Positions 5,921-10,158 of a DNA stretch of 10,158 nt are shown one piece after another. Origin of the DNA: Haloferacaceae archaeon (lineage in GTDB: Archaea > Halobacteriota > Halobacteria > Halobacteriales > Haloferacaceae); the NCBI GenBank assembly GCA_028274825.1, contig JAQCMZ010000503.1, positions 1-10,158 of the forward strand. Reading direction: 5' to 3'. Positions within the stretch are counted from its first letter, which is position 1. Every line of letters starts with the position of its first letter. The notes under the pieces are model-generated. The model was not told the DNA's origin. It worked only from the letters and a program-made list of their open reading frames with translations, and did no database searches. A program made the translations under genes and the position numbers.

Positions 5921-6224
5921 CCCGTGAATTAGTGACACGAATCTCTCTGTCTGACCACACGCCAGTGTCTCTCTTCTCTACTTCTTCCTATCCCGTCAGA
6001 TCCTTTCTCCTATTCGCGATAGCGAGCAACTACACGAGCAAGAGAAAATTGCTCTATTGAATAGTAATCCCTGAACGACAGTTGAGCGACGCTGATCTGA
6101 GACTCTGCAACCCATTAACACCGTCTCGATTCGGATTCGTCTTGCCAATCAAAATACCACTACTCAACATAGGTGAGAAAGAGACGAAATGGAACAGACC
6201 TGCGCTCAGCCACGAGTAATTGGC
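5921..6224. other. Intergenic region between convergent genes, no gene seen
   Basis: About 300 bases between the DP1 gene and the convergent GNAT-like gene. It is pyrimidine-rich at 5945-6010 and AT-rich around 6040-6070 and 6140-6170. I see no RNA gene, repeat or coding region. A plus-strand open frame starting at 6189 only mirrors the GNAT-like gene. Confidence 0.5.
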
Positions 6225-6656
6225 CTACGACTCGGCCGCGTGCCGATACCGGACTGTTTGTTTCCCACTAAAGAATGGTCCCGAACCCTCACGCTCGAAG
6301 CCGGCATCCTCGACAACCGACTGGCGGGTGGCGTCGTCTACCTCGATGAGCACCTCGACGGCCATCCCCTCTACATTGGCAAACCGGACTGGCTCTTCGA
6401 GTAGTCGCCCGACAGCGTCTTGATCGCCAGCCAACTGTGTGACGTGTACCGTATCCTCACCGGCATCATAAGAGACAACACCACACAGGTCTGGCTGCTC
6501 GTCTGCTGACTGGTCCTGTTCGACAGATGCATTCTCGGGGTTGTCTGCGACTCGAACGGTCCGGTCGTGAACGAGATTGCGCATGACGTCCGTAGGTTGG
6601 TTCGCGAGAGACGCCATGTCTGTCGCGTCTGCCTCAACTGCGTCCCTAACTCGCAT
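6225..6656 (-). CDS. GNAT-like N-acetyltransferase family protein
   Basis: A 143-residue acidic protein with a GNAT-like layout: an N-terminal RVRDAVEADATDMASLA segment (beta 1/alpha 1), a central strand pair (LCGVVSYD and TVHVTQLAG), a helix, the strand MAVEVLIEV, and a C-terminal AGFEREGSGP of the type closing GNAT folds. The acetyl-CoA loop motif (Q/RxxGxG/A) expected after the TVHVTQ strand is not evident; AGDQDAVGRLL takes its place. It may therefore be a weak or non-catalytic member, and no substrate can be named. It is a single gene convergent with the DP1 gene. The ATG at 6656 is well supported by a TATA-like box 29 bases upstream, indicating a leaderless transcript. Confidence 0.75.
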   Translation of the reverse strand: MRVRDAVEADATDMASLANQPTDVMRNLVHDRTVRVADNPENASVEQDQSADEQPDLCGVVSYDAGEDTVHVTQLAGDQDAVGRLLEEPVRFANVEGMAVEVLIEVDDATRQSVVEDAGFEREGSGPFFSGKQTVRYRHAAES

Positions 6657-6680
6657 ATATTCGCATTCAGGTCGGGAAGT

Positions 6681-6691
6681 GAATAAATATG
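6681..6691 (-). promoter_or_regulatory. TATA box of the GNAT-like gene (leaderless)
   Basis: On the minus strand this reads CATATTTATTC, centred about 29 bases upstream of the ATG at 6656. That spacing puts the transcription start at or within a few bases of the start codon, the common leaderless arrangement in haloarchaea. Confidence 0.6.
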
Positions 6692-6710
6692 AGGTCTACC
6701 ATCCTGAATT

Positions 6711-6733
6711 GCCTCGGGGTCACGCCCTGAGGC
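6711..6733. mobile_element. Hairpin resembling an IS200/IS605-type end remnant
   Basis: GCCTCGGGG, loop TCACG, CCCTGAGGC forms a 9-bp stem with a single G-T wobble, preceded by TGAATT and followed by TTCCTGC. I associate this GCCTCGGGGTCA / TGAGGCTTCC layout with the hairpin ends of haloarchaeal IS200/IS605-family elements. No transposase gene is nearby. It lies 20 bases behind the TATA box of the GNAT-like gene. Assignment is from memory. Confidence 0.35.
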
Positions 6734-7200
6734 TTCCTGCTTCACCGACAGAACGTAGAGGCACTCACTCAGTGAGAGTGTCACTACAGTGGGTCCGGTC
6801 TCCACGAACGTTGATTCAGAGCGTCCTACCCCGATGTGGAGTGAAACGGACGAGACGTCTGACCGGCCGTGTTAGTGGGCTCTAAACCAGCCACACTGAC
6901 TTTCACTGACCCTTTTACTGCTCTACTGTATCAAATATTACTACGAGGGGTAGAACATATCCCTTTCACCCCCGGGATCACGTAATTCGAGACACGTCAA
7001 TTCTCGTCATCACGGAAATCACCAATTTCCGAACGACCCCGAGGCAGTCGTCTTGTACCGCCTGTCCACGATTAGTTTGGAGTATCAATCAATACAATCG
7101 GGGCTGGTCTCATTCCGTATACATGTCTGGAAAAAATCAAACGGTGCTTGTGTAAGAGCTGGTATCCGTCGGTGAGACCACCCGCTGAGAGAAACAAACA
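6734..7200. other. Non-coding stretch with an isolated hairpin
   Basis: About 470 bases with no convincing gene. Seen: a perfect 7-bp hairpin CGGAAAT, CACCA, ATTTCCG at 7013-7031 with no T-run behind it; an imperfect CACTC/GAGTG hairpin near 6763-6781; and an AT-rich patch at 6925-6960. The short open frames have non-acidic composition unlike the real genes here. No tRNA or rRNA features are visible. Confidence 0.45.
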
Positions 7201-7202
7201 GG

Positions 7203-7210
7203 ACTTATTA
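7203..7210 (+). promoter_or_regulatory. TATA box of the 29-residue microprotein gene (leaderless)
   Basis: ACTTATTA is centred about 27 bases before the ATG at 7234, the spacing expected for a leaderless haloarchaeal transcript. It is the main support that the very short downstream frame is expressed. Confidence 0.5.
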
Positions 7211-7233
7211 CCTGCGAGTATACCCTCCGATTA

Positions 7234-7323
7234 ATGACGACAGCAACGAAAATCGTCCTCGGCACGGTCGCCGTTTCAGCAGTTCTCTCGCTTTTGATAA
7301 TTGGTGCGATTGCTCTCGGATGA
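7234..7323 (+). CDS. 29-residue single-span membrane microprotein
   Basis: ATG at 7234 opens a 29-codon frame ending in TGA at 7321-7323. The peptide begins MTTATKIVLGTVAVSAV and continues through a Leu/Ile-rich stretch to IALG. It has one lysine near the N-terminus and about 22 hydrophobic or small residues, enough for one membrane span with almost no soluble part. A TATA-like box at the leaderless distance precedes it. It stands alone in otherwise non-coding DNA. No family is recognised with certainty; tiny hydrophobic proteins of this type are present in haloarchaeal genomes. A chance frame is the alternative, but membrane-like composition and a correctly placed promoter together make it plausible. 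Confidence 0.5.
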   Translation: MTTATKIVLGTVAVSAVLSLLIIGAIALG

Positions 7324-7347
7324 GTAGTTCTCGTTAGTCAACTGCCC

Positions 7348-7355
7348 TAATTAAT
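7348..7355 (+). promoter_or_regulatory. TATA-like box before the hairpin-rich region
   Basis: TAATTAAT lies 25 bases downstream of the microprotein stop codon. Transcription from it would start near 7375, at the first hairpin of the structured block. It is an AT-rich island in GC-rich surroundings. Promoter function is inferred. Confidence 0.3.
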
Positions 7356-7371
7356 CTGTGAGCGTGCGAGC

Positions 7372-7616
7372 GGGCATGGCTTGCGGCCAGTCTCATGCCT
7401 GAATGGTTTCACGGCTGGAGTAGTTGGCTGGCACGGGACATCACCCCCCGCATCAGGGGGCGGCTGGCAGTCGCCCTGCCAGTCACACACAGGTGGCCTG
7501 ACTAGACACCTGTGTGTACGATTCTTGGAGAATACGCCGTCTGCGCTTCCTCCCGGTAAAGCCGTGGATGTCCGCGCTGCTACCGCTGTGAGGCGACGAA
7601 ACACCAGCCCAGCCGT
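7372..7616 (+). ncRNA. Candidate structured RNA (hairpin array closed by a long-range helix)
   Basis: Consecutive hairpins: GGGCATG/CATGCCT (7372-7400, one G-T pair); CCCCC/GGGGG (7445-7460); GGCTGGCAG/CTGCCAGTC (7462-7484, 9 bp with one G-T, loop TCGCC); ACACACAGGTG/CACCTGTGTGT (7485-7517, perfect 11 bp, 11-base loop), directly abutting the previous stem; and ATTCT-TGG-AGAAT (7521-7533). ACGGCTGG (7411-7418) can pair perfectly with CCAGCCGT (7609-7616), and GCTGG (7427-7431) with CCAGC (7604-7608), closing a domain of about 200 bases. A TATA-like box lies at 7348-7355. It lacks the RNase P signature GAGGAAAGUCC and the SRP helix-8 signature, so it is neither of these as far as I can tell. 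Strand is uncertain because stems are symmetric. A mobile-element remnant is the main alternative. Confidence 0.3.
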
Positions 7617-8175
7617 TTCTGTGATGCTGTCGTCTTCTCATCTATCGGTCAGATATCAACCCCACTCCAGAGAAAGCGAACAAGACAGGGAAGCCTCCGT
7701 GGCCGGCCCTCTCTCGTGGGTGAAACCGTCGGGGTCGTGGTCGACTGCCCTGCCCGCAGCGGGGCGGGAATCCGCCTCGATTTCTGTTTGAACAACTGTC
7801 GCCTGGGGTTGTCAACGTCTGGACTCGAATCAAACGGCTGTCACGTCGATTCCGTCGGTGTGGATTGTCAGAGTGTGAGAAAAACACTCGTCTCGTGTTG
7901 TGGTGTTGATCCGGATGGTGGCTCGTGCGAACAGACGGCCTCCGAATTCAGTCTTGAGTCTCCTCACCGTGTTCAACCACAGTGTCGTCCGACGGGGAGA
8001 CCCCCGTGTCAAACAATTATTGCCGCTATACAGTACACTGGTTTCAGACGTGAGGTTCACTTTCACGGTTCAGGACCCGTTCGTGGCAAGAATCCAGTTC
8101 AATCCGTGTTCTGGGTCCGGACAAAGATTACCGGATTACATTCCGCTATTCCCGTTCAGACATTAAGATATACAG
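7617..8175. other. Long non-coding leader region before the ABC operon, possible mobile-element debris
   Basis: About 560 bases without a convincing gene. At 7683-7700 the minus strand reads GGAGGCTTCCCTG, close to the TGAGGCTTCCTG tail of the hairpin at 6711-6733. At 7753-7770, CCCGCAGCGGGGCGGG forms a strong but ambiguous GC hairpin. A plus-strand frame ending at 7791 (SWVKPSGSWSTALPAAG) faintly recalls C-termini of haloarchaeal TnpB proteins. These hints suggest a decayed IS1341-type element, but none is strong alone. No clear TATA box is seen in the 60 bases before the start codon at 8176, and no riboswitch class is recognised. Confidence 0.3.
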
Positions 8176-9225
8176 ATGAAAAATTTGTTTTCAGAACCTG
8201 ATAATCGCTCTCGGAGACGGTTTCTTCAAGCGGCAGGGTCGTCGGCATTAGTAGCTGCAGCGGGCTGTCTCGGCGGTAGTGACGGCAGCGGGACGGACTC
8301 GTTGAACGTGGCGTATATGCCGATTTATCCCGATATGCAGTACTTCGTAATGCAGGAAGAGGGATATCTTGATGAAATCGACGCCGAAGTGAACGGGCAA
8401 CTGTTTTCAGACGGTCCGAGTATCGTCCAGGCGTACGCTTCTGGTGATATTGATGTGGCAATGTTTGGGATTGTCCCAGCGATGATTATCATCGACAAAG
8501 GCATTCCGGCGAAGGTAGTCACTTCCAATATCGAGGAACCGATGGGAATTTTGGCTCACGAGGACTTCGCAGCTATGTGGGATTCTGGGGACGCAGCTGG
8601 GTCATTCCAACAGTGGGAAGCCGAGACCGGCCAGAAATTCACTTTCGGGACGTTCCCCGAGGGATCTGTTCCGGACATTCTGTTGCGCTACTGGCTGATC
8701 GACGAGCACGGAATCGAGCCCGGTGAGGCGGCCAACATCATCGGGCCGGGAGGGGCTAACGCCGTGTTCCAAGGGCTCGCAAACGGAGAATTCGACGGGA
8801 CCTCGATTATGGAACCTGTTCCGACTCGGACGATAGAAAACGACCTGCCGTACGAATTCATCTCTGTCGCAAGCGAATTCATGCCTGGCCAGCCCGCGGC
8901 TGTGACACTGATGAATGACGAAGTCAGACAGACCCAGGCGGCAGTGGACTTTGTCGAACAGCACCAGCGTGCGACGGAGTTTATTCAAGACGATCGACTG
9001 GCCGCTGCGGGCCACGCAAGCACGGTTATCGGCGAACAATCGCTTCCAGTGCCGATTGCTGAGCGAGCAATGGATTCGCCGTTGTCTAATTTCGTGACTG
9101 ATCCACACCGTATCGAGAGCGGGACTGAAATCTTCGCCGAATATGCGGCGACACTTGATAAGACTGAGTCACAGTTGACGACCGATCAGGTGTTCGATTA
9201 CTCGCTGTACGACGGAATTCAGTGA
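8176..9225 (+). CDS. ABC transporter substrate-binding lipoprotein, NitT/TauT (NMT1/SsuA-like) family
   Basis: A 349-residue extracellular binding protein. The N-terminus has a Tat motif SRRRFL (residues 12-17), a hydrophobic stretch and a lipobox AAGC with Cys31 for lipid attachment, which is standard for haloarchaeal binding proteins. The mature part starts with a strand LNVAYMPIYPDMQYFVMQEE and continues with SIVQAYASGDIDVAMFG, typical of the nitrate/sulfonate/taurine/NMT1-like fold, and later EFDGTSIMEPVP. Members bind nitrate, sulfonates, taurine, bicarbonate or thiamine precursors; the ligand cannot be fixed here. It is first in an operon with a permease (1-base gap) and an ATPase, consistent with a complete importer. 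The ATG at 8176 keeps the Tat signal near the N-terminus. Confidence 0.9.
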   Translation: MKNLFSEPDNRSRRRFLQAAGSSALVAAAGCLGGSDGSGTDSLNVAYMPIYPDMQYFVMQEEGYLDEIDAEVNGQLFSDGPSIVQAYASGDIDVAMFGIVPAMIIIDKGIPAKVVTSNIEEPMGILAHEDFAAMWDSGDAAGSFQQWEAETGQKFTFGTFPEGSVPDILLRYWLIDEHGIEPGEAANIIGPGGANAVFQGLANGEFDGTSIMEPVPTRTIENDLPYEFISVASEFMPGQPAAVTLMNDEVRQTQAAVDFVEQHQRATEFIQDDRLAAAGHASTVIGEQSLPVPIAERAMDSPLSNFVTDPHRIESGTEIFAEYAATLDKTESQLTTDQVFDYSLYDGIQ

Positions 9226-9226
9226 G

Positions 9227-10015
9227 ATGAGCACTGAACTGGAGACAGATCTTGGCCTTGACCCTGAACGCCAGTGGGACCTCTCCAGACTGTTCGCTGG
9301 TGGTCTCGGGATCTGTGTGTTTGTGGCAGTGTGGTGGGTTGCGACACTGTTCAATCCATCTTACGTCCTGCCGGCACCCGATGTGGTTGCGCGGACGTTT
9401 CTCGTTGAAGTCCAGACCGGGGCGATGCTCACTGCACTCGTCCAGAGTATCACACACTGGCTCCCCGGGACGATTGTTGGGACAACCCTCGGAATTACTT
9501 TGGGAGTCACTCTGGCTTGGAGTGATACCGCAGACGACCTGGCTGCGCCGCTCGTTCGTGTGCTCCGTCCCGTCCCACCGCTGGCGCTCATTGGATTCGC
9601 GATTGCCTGGATCGGCATCAATGATGCAGGCGCAGCGTTCATTGTCGCTGCAGGGGCCTTCTGGATCAATTATTATGCGGCATACGGCGGCGTCGATTCC
9701 GTCTCCGAGGAGTTTCTTGACGTGGGCCGCTCGCTAGGGATTTCCTCTGATCTCGGTCTCATCCGAAAAGTGGTTCTCCCAGCAGCGTCTCCCGAGATCA
9801 TCACCGGGATTCGCACCGGAATCGGTCGGTGCTGGATGCTGATTATCGCCGCGGAGATCTTCGGTGTCCCCGGGATTGGCCAACGGATCCTCACCGCCTC
9901 GAATAATCTTGCCGTCGATGTCGTGATTGCGTATATCCTGCTGATGAGTCTGGTGTACCTCCTCCTGGATGTCAGTGTTGAGACTGTCCAACGACGGGCG
10001 CTGGTCTGGCGATGA
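9227..10015 (+). CDS. ABC transporter permease, NitT/TauT (SsuC/TauC-like) family
   Basis: A 262-residue inner-membrane permease of the BPD_transp_1 type, of usual family length. Seen: a hydrophobic span at about 22-46 (GGLGICVFVAVWWVATLF), the PAPDVVARTF segment typical after the first span of this family, several further spans, and the cytoplasmic EAA-type loop from residue 161 (EEFLDVGRSLGI to VVLPAASPEI, with G171 and P185) that docks on the ATPase. The gene starts one base after the binding-protein stop and overlaps the next gene by ATGA, so translation is probably coupled. It should form a homodimeric channel with the downstream ATPase. Confidence 0.93.
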   Translation: MSTELETDLGLDPERQWDLSRLFAGGLGICVFVAVWWVATLFNPSYVLPAPDVVARTFLVEVQTGAMLTALVQSITHWLPGTIVGTTLGITLGVTLAWSDTADDLAAPLVRVLRPVPPLALIGFAIAWIGINDAGAAFIVAAGAFWINYYAAYGGVDSVSEEFLDVGRSLGISSDLGLIRKVVLPAASPEIITGIRTGIGRCWMLIIAAEIFGVPGIGQRILTASNNLAVDVVIAYILLMSLVYLLLDVSVETVQRRALVWR

Positions 10016-10158
10016 CAGCCCGTGACTCCTCTCGTGTGACGGTCGCAGATGTGTCGAAGACGTTCGACGGCGATGACGGCCCTGTCAAAGCCCTCTCTGA
10101 GGTTGAGTTTTCTGTTGAGGACGGAGAATTCGTCTGTGTCGTCGGGCCATCCGGCTGT
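10012..10158 (+). CDS. ABC transporter ATP-binding protein, NitT/TauT family (5' part only)
   Basis: Only the first 49 codons are in the window. They read VTVADVSKTF, then VKALSEVEFSVEDGEF and VVGPSGC, which is the beginning of Walker A (GPSGCGKST in the family) cut at the window edge. The ATG overlaps the permease stop codon in ATGA. It should supply ATP hydrolysis for the importer encoded by the two preceding genes. Confidence 0.92.
   Translation, partial: MTARDSSRVTVADVSKTFDGDDGPVKALSEVEFSVEDGEFVCVVGPSGC

Noticed and set aside
6189..6404. 71-codon plus-strand frame opposite the GNAT-like gene
   Set aside because: Antisense to a better-supported gene with its own promoter; no family resemblance.
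7372..7616. Identity of the hairpin array as RNase P RNA or SRP RNA
   Set aside because: The GAGGAAAGUCC/ACAGAA pair of RNase P in proper order and the SRP helix-8 GGAAG...GAGCAG signature are absent on either strand.
7830..8066. 78-codon minus-strand frame with a GTG start (contains TRDECFSHTLTIHTDGIDV)
   Set aside because: The C-terminal half looks slightly protein-like, but the frame is basic, starts with GTG, has no promoter and matches no family I know.
8161..8210. TPP-riboswitch-like GAACCTGATAA near the ABC operon start
   Set aside because: It lies inside the coding sequence of the binding protein and the rest of the TPP consensus is missing.
1..10158. CRISPR array, tRNA, rRNA or intact transposase
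   Set aside because: No regularly spaced repeats with unique spacers, no tRNA T-loop motif in a cloverleaf context, and no complete transposase frame was seen.

Overview
The window looks like chromosomal DNA of a halophilic archaeon (class Halobacteria). The supported proteins are Asp/Glu-rich, promoters have archaeal TATA-like elements, one lipoprotein carries a twin-arginine signal, and the gene set (Orc1/Cdc6, Sec11-type signal peptidase, family D polymerase small subunit) is archaeal. Base composition is moderate (about half GC by eye) and roughly 40% of the window is non-coding. A moderate-GC, low-coding-density genus such as Haloquadratum would fit, but the species cannot be fixed from the sequence.

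Left part (1-2703): an origin-type region followed by orc1/cdc6. The first ~95 bases are AT-rich. Origin recognition box (ORB)-like elements, built on TCCAGTTGAAAC or a variant plus a run of G, lie at 138-166 and 954-974, with a half element at 809-820 next to a TATA-like box. A 34-bp tandem duplication runs up to the orc1 start codon. The Orc1 protein (547 aa) has a long acidic N-terminus and a coiled-coil insertion in the AAA+ domain. A pentanucleotide microsatellite begins at its stop codon.

Middle part (2834-5915): a signal peptidase gene on the minus strand, convergent with orc1 and divergent from the gene for the DP1 exonuclease subunit of DNA polymerase D. As I recall, orc1, a sec11-like gene and the DP1 gene cluster at the main chromosomal origin of several haloarchaea. 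The most striking observation is a head-to-head pair of near-perfect ORBs inside the DP1 coding sequence, in the part that encodes its disordered linker.

Right part (5916-10158): a small GNAT-like gene on the minus strand with a clear leaderless-type promoter; about 1.5 kb of mostly non-coding DNA holding a 29-codon single-membrane-span microprotein gene, a hairpin-rich block (7372-7616) that could be a structured RNA, and hairpins resembling decayed IS200/IS605-type ends; then an ABC importer operon (Tat lipoprotein, permease, start of the ATPase) of the nitrate/sulfonate/taurine type, cut by the window end.

How the parts relate: Orc1 should bind the ORBs to start replication and may also act at its own promoter and at the DP1 gene. 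DP1 supplies the proofreading subunit of the replicative polymerase. The ABC operon appears unrelated and simply lies beyond the replication cluster.
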